Positions 33,201-40,000 of a stretch of DNA of 64,000 bases are shown one piece after another. Where the stretch lies: NCBI GenBank assembly GCA_030248215.1, contig JASANG010002151.1:1-64000 (forward strand), written 5' to 3'. Both the position numbers and the translations under genes were made by a program. Below the pieces are notes generated by a model. That model had not been told where the DNA came from. It made no database searches and saw only the letters and a list, made by a program, of their open reading frames with translations. Origin of the DNA: Enoplolaimus lenunculus. Taxonomy: Eukaryota; Nematoda; Enoplea; Enoplida; Thoracostomopsidae. Within the stretch, counting starts at the first letter, position 1; every line of letters starts with the position of its first letter.

Positions 33201-35942
33201 ATCAATTTGGTGTAATGAGTCGGCTTCGGTCGTTCTTGACACGGAGGGCCAAAGTAAAGAATAGGGGCGGAACAGTTCTATAAGCATATCCCTAAGCCTA
33301 AGCCTAAGACTAAAGCCTAAGCGTAAGAATGAGCATATTCCTAAGCCTAAGCCTAAGTCAAGCAAAAATAGTCTAAAGTCTAAGGTTACTCTATTGTAGT
33401 CCAACAGAAAAGCGTTCCGCCCTGATCTTTATATGGGCCCCACGAAGCCTATTCGAGTACACCTTACAAGCTTGTGCGTTCAAGTAGCGTATACTGAAGT
33501 TTTCTGGGTGCTTGCAAATTTTGGTGCAATGGTGTGCAGTAGCAAATTATCCGTAACCAACATCCTGATGAGTGTTTTGATAAGCTGATTGCAGAGACAA
33601 GGAACGATACCGTTTCGCTAGGTGATGGTAAAAACACTCTACTTAAAATACGTTTAGTTATATTTTACTAATTTTGTAAGTATAAGTGTACTAAAAATAT
33701 TGAGTAAATTTTTGCGTAAGTAAAACTACCGCTGTCATTTCATGATTAGTTAAGCGGATGTATTAAAGCTAAGAATTTTGTGTTTGCTTAAAATGAAGTA
33801 AAACCTTGTCAAGCACCATAGTACGTAAAACCGGCACTAAATTCGGCAACAGTTTTATTTATATTTAAACCAATCAGGTAAACTATAGGCCTGTAAAAGC
33901 GCCTATTTTGATTTATGCATCGCTTTTGGAGTTTCGAGAGGGTACACATCCTCCTAATTTCGGGTTCTGAATACGTCCATGGTTGTTTGGTTTGGTTGCA
34001 AAAAGGGGTCAGCTCTGAAAAATAAGGAACAAATCATATCTGATTGGATTTATTCCGTTTTAGTTATTTTGTTTAACTGACAGTATTGATTTTTCAGGCA
34101 GTCACTGTATATGCAAGACAAATAGGTTAGTTTATATCTAAATATTTTTTATTGGAAACAGTGTTACAGTGGTCATTTTTGGTTCAGAGTTCGAATTTTT
34201 AACGGTGCGTAAACAGATTTCTTTCAACTTCAGCGATGGAACTAAATACCTTCTGGAAATGGTCACAGTGGTTAATGACGAAATTTGGTTTCGCTCATTG
34301 AGCTCGCTTTAAAAAATGCTTTTCAGATTTTCAAGCCAATAGATTATGGCCGTAACATTAGAAATAAACTAAGCATATATATTTTTAAGCCTAAGCTTAA
34401 GCCAACGCGCAAGAATGAGCTTATACGCAAGTCTAAGCCTAAGCTTTCAAGCTAAAAAATAGTCTAAAGCTAAAGCGTACTCTATTGCAGTCATGCAGAA
34501 AAAACGTTCCATCCGTGATCGTTACATGGGCCAGTGTTTTCAGTTGTAAAATGTTTTAGCAAGTGATAAGGAGACAATATTTCAAGTAATATCATCCTGA
34601 AACAAAATCCTGACTATAAATAAATAAAAGATATCTTAATCAAATGTTATTGGCTTTTTAAATAAATTTCAGAACCAACCAATCAGCTGTGTTACTACCG
34701 CCGTCGTAACATTCATGAAGACCCGGACGATTTTGATTCGTTCGAATCATTCAAGCGACTTGCGCTGTTTCCCAAAGAATGTAACAACGACCAATCAACG
34801 CCCAGTCAATTCACCTTCACTCCCACACGTGGAATGCCTGACGTACTGTTTTATGGAGTGAGTTCCGTTTTGTAGCTTCAAGCCAGCGGTGTTCGTAGGC
34901 AGAGCCATGCATTGAACGCCTCAAACGAAGGTGCCGGTGTAAAATAGACCCGACCCTGAAGAACAAAACAAAATTCTTTGACGTTTTTGAATACAAAAAT
35001 ACGTCTGGCTTCTCGCTCGAACCACTCAACTGGAGTCGAGCAGCTACGAAAATTTTTCCACTCGACTGAAATAGTGTCTGGCTTCTGGCTCACTTCGACC
35101 ACGACGTTTCTTTCGCTACTCAGCATCAGTTTTTAATCTCATATGTTAGCTATTCTTGTATTCGACCAATGTAAAGAACAGAGGCGGAACAGTATTATAA
35201 GCATATTCCTAAGCCTAAGCCTAAGCCTAAGCCTAAGCGAAAGAATGAGCATACGCCTAAGCTTACGACTAAGCCTAAGCCTAAACCAAGTAAAAAATTA
35301 CTTTAAATCTGAGTTTACTCTATTATAGTCCCACAGAAAAACGTTCCGCCCCTGATCTTTACATTGGCTGTGTATTCCATTCACGGACATACTCCAAACT
35401 GAAGTTTGGTGCAAGTGTTCTGACAGTAGGTTTGCTGCTTTCTCGCTCGTTTCGCTCTTCAATAATGTGCCGTTGTAACACGACAGTAAATATTTTGTGC
35501 CGGAACGTTTTCCTGCGGAACTGTAACAGAGTAAACTTAAGGTTTTAGACTGATTTTTTGCTTAGGTTTCGGCTTAGGCTTAGGCTTAGGTATAGGCTCA
35601 TCCTTACGCTTAAGCTTAGGCTTAGGCTTCGGCTTAGACTTAGGCTTAGTAATAGGCTCATCCTTACGCTTAAGCTTAGGCTTAGGCTTAGGCTTAGGAG
35701 TACGCTTGTACACTGTTTCGGCCCTGTTCTATACATGGGCCAACTTATGGAAGGGGTTCCAAAGCCCTTGGATTCGATTTGCCGGTTACGGTATACTTTA
35801 CACCGCGGTCCTTTACGCCGGACGGTGAGACAGCTGGAAATGTTTTGAGTCAATTTTTATTGTACTTTTCAGACAAATTTAATACTTAATATTTTAGTCA
35901 CTCAATTATTACAATATGGGTGGCAAAATCGTACTCGAATAG
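22710..35942 (+). CDS. Skeletor-like secreted protein with two DM13 domains (multi-exon)
   Basis: Exons: 22710-24294, 26837-26948, 27670-27838, 29054-29150, 29929-30103, 31223-31328, 32466-32559, 32898-32982, 34098-34125, 34673-34857, 35898-35942. All junctions are GT-AG and in phase. The protein opens inside a signal segment (LVVCIASAGAQ), then about 490 residues of disordered Asn/Gln/Lys-rich sequence with an acidic Tyr block. Two DM13 domains follow (LSGAQVYLVNDTTLQLVGF and SDEISILSRRTFEIPDFQF, each ending in a TVLEF / VDFIGV strand). The C-terminus matches the Skeletor tail: GGLRGYRA, VWYVNGLMAPVLHLKRG, ISNDRSGGFEI, TPTRGMPDVLFYG, YYNMGGKIVLE. Drosophila Skeletor has DM13-DM13-DOMON before this tail; here no DOMON is found. 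The DM13 domains lack the usual Trp/Cys near their ends. The start-codon exon is upstream and unassigned. Probable cuticle or matrix role by inference. Confidence 0.78.
24295..24508. other. Intron sequence, nothing recognised
   Basis: The frame of the preceding exon stays open to a stop at 24326-24328 if unspliced. Confidence 0.4.
24509..24684. mobile_element. Element L1: GC-rich fold-back MITE with CCGTCCG motifs
   Basis: AGGGTGGCACTATACCTTTG and its inverted counterpart AAGTATAACGCCACCCT bound a 176-bp element rich in CGTCCG, CCGTCAC and CGGACGG. Arms are largely complementary. It is conspicuously CpG-rich against AT-rich surroundings. Lies in a DM13-gene intron. Confidence 0.72.
24755..24885. 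repeat. Degenerate TTAGGC/CCTAAG segment
   Basis: TGCTTAGGCTCAGGATTATG and GTAAACCTAAGCGCAAG words point to a decayed A/B core; termini not recognised. Confidence 0.35.
25256..25375 (+). repeat. tRNA-derived SINE copy S1
   Basis: The head resembles a tRNA gene: GATAGCTGAGTGGTGATGG (box A-like) then GAGTTCTAATCCTAGC (box B-like) about 30 bases on. There is no matching acceptor stem. It ends in the tail AATAGAAAATATTCATGTG + AGAAAGGG shared with copies at 47380 and 50583 (reverse). Confidence 0.6.
25594..25830. mobile_element. Family C copy C11
   Basis: CACTGTAAATTCCAGTAAAA to CTGGAATTTACAGCG, TA on both flanks; in a DM13-gene intron. Confidence 0.78.
26049..26256 (+). mobile_element. Family A copy A8
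   Basis: GGGCAAATGTAAAGAACAGG to TTCTTTACATTGGCC; flanks GAAGCGTT / GAAACGTG are a decayed 8-bp duplication. Confidence 0.85.
26395..26521. mobile_element. Element L2, truncated copy of L1
   Basis: CpG-rich GGACGG words and the right end CATCAAAAGTATAGCGACAC + CCTT match the L1 terminus; the other end is missing. Confidence 0.55.
26571..26795. mobile_element. Family C copy C12, right end lost
   Basis: CACCCTGTAAATTCCATTGAG at the left; breaks off in GTGAATTCAACTTG, about 40 bp before a DM13-gene exon. Confidence 0.65.
26837..26948 (+). CDS. DM13 gene exon: end of first DM13 domain
   Basis: Acceptor GTTATTTCAG, incoming phase 2, donor GTATTA, leaving phase 0. Encodes NSFDIGEHRNAHLVINCPNG then RTVLEFAILAV, which matches the DM13 pattern of a Y.N.dvvl.lP.g.tv.df.w strand pair. 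Confidence 0.65.
27364..27577. mobile_element. Family F copy F3
   Basis: TATTGTCAAATGTGTGTAGC to GTACACATTTGAGAATAT, about 214 bp, ending 92 bp before the next DM13-gene exon. Confidence 0.72.
27670..27838 (+). CDS. DM13 gene exon: linker and start of second DM13 domain
   Basis: Acceptor GTTTTTTACAG, incoming phase 0; donor GTAAGT at 27839. Encodes DEVITMPLKLFQPPPSIEQT, then SDEISILSRRTFEIPDFQF. The linker resembles the proline-containing linker between DM13 domains in Skeletor. Confidence 0.75.
27867..28140. mobile_element. Family I copy I1 (fold-back, GTGCAACT ends)
   Basis: AAGAATGTGCAACTCTTGGG and TCAGTTGCACACTCTTG are inverted ends. Each arm continues with a CGCGTTGCGTTTTTG / CAAAAACGCAACGCG pair. 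It begins 29 bp after a splice donor of the DM13 gene. Confidence 0.65.
28210..28455 (+). mobile_element. Family A copy A9 with two left ends
   Basis: GGCCAATATACAGAACAGGG begins the element, and a second left-end sequence (TCAATGTATATACCAGGG) follows at 28288 before the single right end ACATTGGCC. Flanks GTGAGGGT / GCGAGGGT match at 7 of 8. Either one copy inserted into another and lost an end, or an internal duplication. Confidence 0.8.
28456..28695 (-). CDS. Unrecognised reverse open frame
   Basis: About 80 codons (SISHQIPLGLRRSYIILQP ... GFGMQTDPTLGQFLIESS ... DAITHRIIKWLTN) with protein-like composition. Element A9 is inserted at its downstream side and the frame does not continue past A9. 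No family recognised; it may be a relic exon or a transposon-gene remnant. It lies antisense to a DM13-gene intron. Confidence 0.25.
28846..28943 (+). repeat. Family H copy H1 (AGCTCACCTTGCTAG repeat)
   Basis: TAGCTCACCTTGCTAGTGG then GGAGGAGCATACAAAGGTTT and AAGCAAGGTTGAAAATTT. A dispersed repeat also at 31419, 44957 (reverse), 51990 and 54554; class unknown. Confidence 0.6.
29054..29150 (+). CDS. DM13 gene exon: middle of second DM13 domain
   Basis: Acceptor CATATTTCAG; donor GTAAGT. Encodes GGYIVAGKNISEVIEGRAVL then HRLMVRGWDFTD. The start GYIVAG takes the place of the usual FWVG strand. Confidence 0.72.
29178..29368 (+). repeat. Tandem repeat of about 43-44 bp, four units
   Basis: Unit: TTGCAAGTTATTGCTGCAAA + AACTTACACGTGTAAAATTGCAG. 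The unit contains the palindromes ACACGTGT and TGCAAxTTGCA. It starts 27 bp after a splice donor and is related to element G1. Confidence 0.85.
29562..29814. mobile_element. Family C copy C13
   Basis: CACTGTAAATTCCAATAAAT to CACTGAAATTTACAGCG, TA on both flanks; 114 bp before the next DM13-gene exon. Confidence 0.8.
29929..30103 (+). CDS. DM13 gene exon: end of second DM13 domain
   Basis: Acceptor CTATTTTCAG; donor GTACGT. Encodes RHFDYETIVVDLPNNVDILD then VDFIGVQVAS and PSMVPFRLPPFVPRIT. The Y.etivv.LP motif is the strongest DM13 signature in the gene. Confidence 0.8.
30360..31035. repeat. AT-rich tandem array, units of about 35-45 bp
   Basis: Degenerate repeats of TTTTTCAATTTTGTTGCTC + TTTTTTCAAGAAATCA with many variants, about 15 units, filling most of the intron between the second DM13 domain and the Skeletor-type tail. 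Confidence 0.75.
31223..31328 (+). CDS. DM13 gene exon: start of Skeletor-type C-terminal domain
   Basis: Acceptor TTTTAAG, phase 0; donor GTATGT. Encodes EPLRPWIEGDIPATVTTFD then GSPGGLRGYRAQN. It follows DM13-2 directly in phase, leaving no room for a DOMON domain unless exons were missed. Confidence 0.7.
31419..31585 (+). repeat. Family H copy H2
   Basis: TAGCCAGCTCAACTTGCTAG ... CAAGCTAGGTTGAAAATTTT ... GGGCTACGCCCTCC; the longest H copy. Confidence 0.6.
31788..31913 (-). repeat. Interstitial TTAGGC-type array without A/B ends
   Basis: About 15 TTAGGC/TTAGAC/TTACGC units broken by TTATTC. I see no GGCC termini, so it is either a decayed element core or an independent interstitial telomere-like tract. 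It lies in a DM13-gene intron. Confidence 0.7.
32177..32393. mobile_element. Family D copy D3
   Basis: CACTGCAAAAAATGGTGAGT to CACCATTTTTTACAGTG; near-complete hairpin; 72 bp before a DM13-gene exon. Confidence 0.82.
32466..32559 (+). CDS. DM13 gene exon: Skeletor-type tail, VWYVNG motif
   Basis: Acceptor TTTTTCTAG; donor GTAAGT; phases 1 in, 2 out. Encodes GSPANAGGWVWYVNG then LMAPVLHLKRGTPYRFV, matching the Y.iNG...P.ihv.RG..Y.F pattern of the Skeletor tail. Confidence 0.8.
32898..32982 (+). CDS. DM13 gene exon: Skeletor-type tail, ISND..GGF motif
   Basis: Acceptor ACATTTTAG; donor GTACGT. Encodes IRGATKWYLYISNDRSGG then FEIRPVEQQL, equivalent to the YHPFYITD..GGY region of Skeletor. Confidence 0.8.
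33247..33439 (+). mobile_element. Family A copy A10
   Basis: GGCCAAAGTAAAGAATAGGG to CTTTATATGGGCC; flanks ACACGGAG / CCACGAAG, a decayed duplication. In a DM13-gene intron. Confidence 0.85.
34098..34125 (+). CDS. DM13 gene micro-exon (28 nt)
   Basis: Acceptor GATTTTTCAG; donor GTTAGT; phase 0 in, 1 out. Encodes AVTVYARQI, which joins to EPTNQLCYY and fits the VSIYAGV strand of Skeletor proteins. Both phases fit the neighbouring exons exactly. Confidence 0.65.
34334..34532 (+). mobile_element. Family A copy A11
   Basis: AGCCAATAGATTATGGCCGT to GTTACATGGGCC; diverged CCTAAG core. Confidence 0.72.
34673..34857 (+). CDS. DM13 gene exon: Skeletor-type tail, TPTRGMPDVLFYG
   Basis: Acceptor ATAAATTTCAG; donor GTGAGT; phases 1 in, 0 out. 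Encodes NQLCYYRRRIHEDPDDFDS, then FTFTPTRGMPDVLFYG, the counterpart of the W.PD.ntPdtvyYQ motif. Confidence 0.8.
35165..35368 (+). mobile_element. Family A copy A12
   Basis: ACCAATGTAAAGAACAGAGG to TCTTTACATTGGCT; flanks TGTATTCG / TGTATTCC match at 7 of 8 if one terminal base is allowed to slip. Confidence 0.82.
35493..35741 (-). mobile_element. Family A copy A13 (GTATAG subfamily), left end missing
   Basis: CCGGAACGTTTTCCTG at the left lacks the outer GGCC; the right end is TCTATACATGGGCC. Two long TTAGGC blocks separated by AATAGGCTCATCCTTACGC. Confidence 0.78.
35898..35942 (+). CDS. DM13 gene terminal exon
   Basis: Acceptor AATATTTTAG, phase 0. Encodes SLNYYNMGGKIVLE then TAG. The sequence fits the end of Skeletor-type proteins, where H/N, a LG or MG pair and K-I precede the C-terminus. 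Confidence 0.7.
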   Translation, partial: SLNYYNMGGKIVLE

Positions 35943-36223
35943 CGTCAACTCAACGCCAACTTGTGCCACGGACAGATGAAAATCTTTGCGTTTAGTTCCA
36001 GTCCACAATGCTGGCTAAATCCAAAACGTCTAAAGCTGGTAATGATTGTACAGGAATAAGCTTAGCAACAGATTTAGTATAACAGACGTGCGTTAGTAGG
36101 CTGCTGTATACATTTAGCACATTAGTAATTGTATAACAATTAATGACTTGCTTAGAAATTTGAATTCGTGGATAATTGTTCGCAAGATTATAAATTGGCA
36201 AATTGTTAAAGTTAGCTCAAGTT

Positions 36224-36638
36224 CTGTAGTGACCCGAAAAAGAACAGGGACTGATATTTATTTCGCCTCTCCAAAGGGAATCCAGCCTGTTATTCGGTTA
36301 CGGGCTGTTATTTATTTTTAATCCGTCCATCGTTGCATGTTCAGTATTGCAGCTATTCGATGAATCAAATATTTATATGTCTTCTATCAAAAGCTAAAGC
36401 AATAATGCAACGTTATACTTAGGAATGCACATTCAAAACTTGTTTATGTTTTAAAGTTTCGAACTCGACTTTATTTGAGCCTGCAGTCATTTATGCACTA
36501 CAATGAAAGATAATTCACATTCATGGGCTCTAATTAAGGTTTGCAGACTCTATCCGCTTACGGACGCTTATAAGGGATACGGACTCTTGTTGATTGGGAT
36601 TCAAAATGAAGACGCTCCTCTTATTCTGGTCACTACCG
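36224..36638. mobile_element. Family E copy E2
   Basis: CTGTAGTGACCCGAAAAAGA to CTTATTCTGGTCACTACCG; the 74-codon open frame inside it is element sequence. Confidence 0.78.
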
Positions 36639-36905
36639 TATATAAGAAAGCACATTTACCTGACAAGTACAGAATATACATTTTAAAGGTCACTGGTTTC
36701 CTTGTATTTCTGTTGGCACATCCTTGACAACAAGGATAGTGCTTGGTAATATTTCATTTTTACAGGGGCTGAGTTGAGTCAATGTTTTCATTTTGTTTAC
36801 GATCTGGTTGAATTTCAATTCAAAATTGATACTTTTTACATTTTAAGCTTGGATTATGGGTAAAAACAGCATAACATTAACAGTTGCCCATATAATATGT
36901 GATGG

Positions 36906-37129
36906 TATATATGTCGTAGGCCATTGACTTATGGACCAATCAGATTTGAGTATTTGGACAGGCGCAATGCCGTCAACCAATCAGTGTTGATGTTACATCA
37001 CTGCTGTTTTGCGATATCTCTAAATCGCTATTTGGCCAAGGTCAAAAACTGCTATTTGCTTCCAATAGCAGATTGGCCTAGCCCAATTTGTAATTGGCAT
37101 GAATAGCAGATTGGCCTACGACATATACA
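36906..37129. mobile_element. Element N: inverted-repeat element (ATATGTCGTAGGCCA)
   Basis: TATATATGTCGTAGGCCATT and AGATTGGCCTACGACATATA are inverted ends; the interior repeats CTATTTG / AATAGCAGATTGGCC words. Single copy in the window; no coding capacity. Confidence 0.65.
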
Positions 37130-37433
37130 TTAGAGTATTGCAGTTTTACATACGATATTGAACTCTGAATCTCATTATTTGTAATTATTATTAAATAAAA
37201 ATTGTTTCATATTTTAAAACCAAACCAAGGAATCAGAATCGGGTTACGCTTCAAATTTAAGCCACTACAGTGACTAAAGCCGGACAATCATCACGTTTCT
37301 GAGGATTCATGCCCCAACTGAACTTGGGTTTCGCTCGTATTTCCGTTCGGTAGGGTATAATATCATCTGAGAGAGTTTACGAGCGGTCGTAACGACAGAA
37401 AAATTTTGTAACCCAAAAAGGTATAAGTGTGTC
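37130..37433. other. No feature recognised
   Basis: AT-rich spacer. Confidence 0.3.
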
Positions 37434-37647
37434 GGTCAATGCAAACAACAGGGGCGGAACAGTATTATAAGCATATTCCTACGCCTAAGCCTGAGCCTAA
37501 GCGTAAGCCTAAGCGTAAGAATGAGCATATACCTAAGCCTATGCCTAAGCCTATGTCTAAGCCAAGCAAAATAATTAGTCTAAACCTTAAGCTTACTCTT
37601 TTCTAGTCCCACTGAAAAACGTTCCACCCCTGATCTTTACATAGGCC
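37434..37647 (+). mobile_element. Family A copy A14, perfect 8-bp target duplication
   Basis: GGTCAATGCAAACAACAGGG to TTTACATAGGCC, flanked by AGTGTGTC on both sides (37426-37433, 37648-37655). Confidence 0.88.
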
Positions 37648-37698
37648 AGTGTGTCTCGGAACAGATATTCTCGTTTACCAGCATACTAAAAATCTTGC

Positions 37699-37926
37699 CC
37701 GTACTCTCAAATGGGTGTTGCATCATTCAACAGTTGGTTATAGGTTTTATATTAACTTTCGAACCAGCGAATACTGATACTCATAATTCAGCACAATTTT
37801 CGCATATGATAATATGTTTTACTTCCGTAACGCATTTCGGTTCAACTGCTGCAATTAAACCAGTGAGTTTGAAAAAACCTATTACAAACTGACAATAGTT
37901 GCTATATACATTTGAGAATATGGACC
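37699..37926. mobile_element. Family F copy F4
   Basis: CGTACTCTCAAATGGGTGTT to GCTATATACATTTGAGAATA, about 228 bp. Confidence 0.72.
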
Positions 37927-38316
37927 CTAGTCTTAGATAAAGTATAAACTGGCGGATATTCACCAAACACACACATATATACAACTGAGTATACTGAAAA
38001 AATATGCAAAAGTATTGCAGTATACGTAAAAAAATGTGTAAAAAAAGACTGTAATAAATGTGAAAATTAGTAAAAATTAAGTACAAAATGTACATTTAAA
38101 AATTAAAAAAAACAAACAGTTTTGAGTAACCGCAGAACATACAACCAAAGGTCATGCGACATAAATAAATTGAGAAAAAATATCAAGAATTACTTAAAAT
38201 GTAATCAATTTGGTTAATACGTAAGGGTTTTCGCAAATTAAAAGCGAGTGTGGTGTTTTGGTTCGAGAAAATTTTTGAATTTCAAAAAATTATCTTTATC
38301 ATTCAATAAATAATTT

Positions 38317-38521
38317 GGCCAATGTAAAACACAGGAGCGGAACAGTATTATAAGCATATGCTTAAGCTTAAGCCAAAGCCTAAGCCTAAGCGTAACAGAA
38401 TGAGCCATTCATAAGTCTAAGCCTATTAAGGCTAAACCAAGCAAAAAATTAGTCTAAAGCTTAAGCTTACTGTTTTCTAGTCCCACAGAAAAACGGTCCG
38501 CCCCTGATCTTTACATGGGCC
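38317..38521 (+). mobile_element. Family A copy A15
   Basis: GGCCAATGTAAAACACAGGA to CTTTACATGGGCC; flanks AATAATTT / AATAGCTT, 6 of 8. Confidence 0.86.
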
Positions 38522-38907
38522 AATAGCTTTTAAGCAATGATGGGCTCGAATTATTTTGAAACAAATTTTGTGCATATTTGGTGGCGTTTCATATAGTGAA
38601 GTCGATTATATGATTGTGTTATTGAAATGAGTTATGGTCGATCAAAGTTGACAAAAATTTTAGCGATTATTGCAAAACCTCAAATTAATGAAACGAATAA
38701 TAGAGTAATAGTAATGTGATGTACAAACACATCGCCTAAAGCATGCTGATTGCATCTAAAGTGCATTCGCGAAAGAAACCATTTTTAGTACTATTGTTAA
38801 TTGTTTGCTACATATCATTTTGGACATTAGGTTTTTGTACCGAACCGACAATTTTCACAGCTATGACTAGGTAACAGGTCACTTGTACCAAGAGTGTACG
38901 ATACTTA
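38522..38907. other. No feature recognised
   Basis: AT-rich spacer; 37927-38316 is similar. Confidence 0.3.
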
Positions 38908-39292
38908 ACAAGAGTGTGCAACTAGCTGGCCTGTTCATGGTACAACATGTACCAGCACGCGTTACGTTTTTGCCTGACCCTACCCTTATATGGGGTCGAT
39001 TTCAGTTTTAATGCACGTTTAAGCGCTGTTTGCTTTTAAACGGAAAATGTATGAAGATTTATGATTGCAGCGTATTTATACTATTTATTTGAAAGTGTGA
39101 TCCCCCCAAGTCAGAGGTGGTTGGCCAAAAATGCAACGCGTGTTCGGTGCATTCTTTTCTACACAGAACTTGCACTCTTGCTAAATACCAGGAGTCGATG
39201 ATGCATACTCCTACAAGAGTAGGCAACCGGGTACATTCCGTGCAGAAAAAATGTACCTAAGTAGCACTCGTTGCGTTTTTGGCCTACCTTCC
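38908..39292. mobile_element. Family I copies I2 (complete) and part of a second
   Basis: CAAGAGTGTGCAACTAGC to ACTTGCACTCTTG (39180) is one fold-back copy. Another arm follows at 39214-39292 (GAGTAGGCAACCGGGTACAT ... CGTTGCGTTTTTGGCC) and runs into element B5. Confidence 0.6.
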
Positions 39293-39474
39293 CTAATTTA
39301 AAGAGCGTCCAGGTTTCTGTTGGGTCTATGAAACAGTAACGATAGATTCTAGATTACATTTTTTGCTTAGGCTTAGGCTTAGGCTTCGGAACACATTTTT
39401 GAAACGCTTAGGCTTAGGCTTAGGTTTAAGAACACGCTTAATCTACTGTTACGCCCGTTAAAGTAACATTGGCC
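39293..39474 (-). mobile_element. Family B copy B5, left end degraded
   Basis: Left: AATTTAAAGAGCGTCCAGGT, missing GGCC; right: TTAAAGTAACATTGGCC. Core TTAGGC. Confidence 0.8.
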
Positions 39475-39494
39475 GTCTATTTTATCGCCTTGCG

Positions 39495-39595
39495 ATGTGT
39501 GAAAAATTTGAAATTAAACCACAGTGGAAGATACGGGATTTTGCAAAGTTGCCGCTACCCGAACATATACCTATTCCTTCACGTCCTGCTGTCGG
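39495..39595 (+). CDS. Exon-like segment, 33 codons, unrecognised
   Basis: ATG then CEKFEIKPQWKIRDFAKLP and LPEHIPIPSRPAVG, followed by a good donor GTGAGG at 39596. Composition is protein-like and unlike its surroundings. No acceptor lies between element B5 and this ATG, so it could be a first exon; the next exon was not found. Confidence 0.35.
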
Positions 39596-39610
39596 GTGAG
39601 GTAGAGTTTT

Positions 39611-40000
39611 TAAGTTTTCGCTAAAGTTAACAAATAATTATACTAACAAATAATTATACTCAATGAATTTAATAAAGAATCTTTATTACGTTTATTTGAC
39701 TTTATAAAATAAAATTATTTTGGAATAAAAGCAACCTTTTAAAAAAACTCACTGGTTCACGTAGAAACGGTGTAGAGTGCAGTCAAACTACTTTTAGAGG
39801 CGTACATTTAGCTTTGATTAATGTGTAACTTAAGAATTTTTTCAATATTTCTCTCGCTTAATATTCTTACACAGCTGATGGGCCAACTGATTTGTCGATT
39901 CCGTTTTTTTAAGTTTATTCCAAACGTCGCATTTAAACTCGCAAACACTGTTTATAAGAATCGATATTTGACCAAAACGTTATTATAATTTGTTGTTCGT
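39611..40000. other. No feature recognised
   Basis: Very AT-rich. Confidence 0.3.

Noticed and set aside
35745-35815. Open segment after A13 as a DM13-gene exon
   Set aside because: None of the three frames continues the Skeletor-type tail, whereas 35898-35942 does so in phase with a good acceptor.
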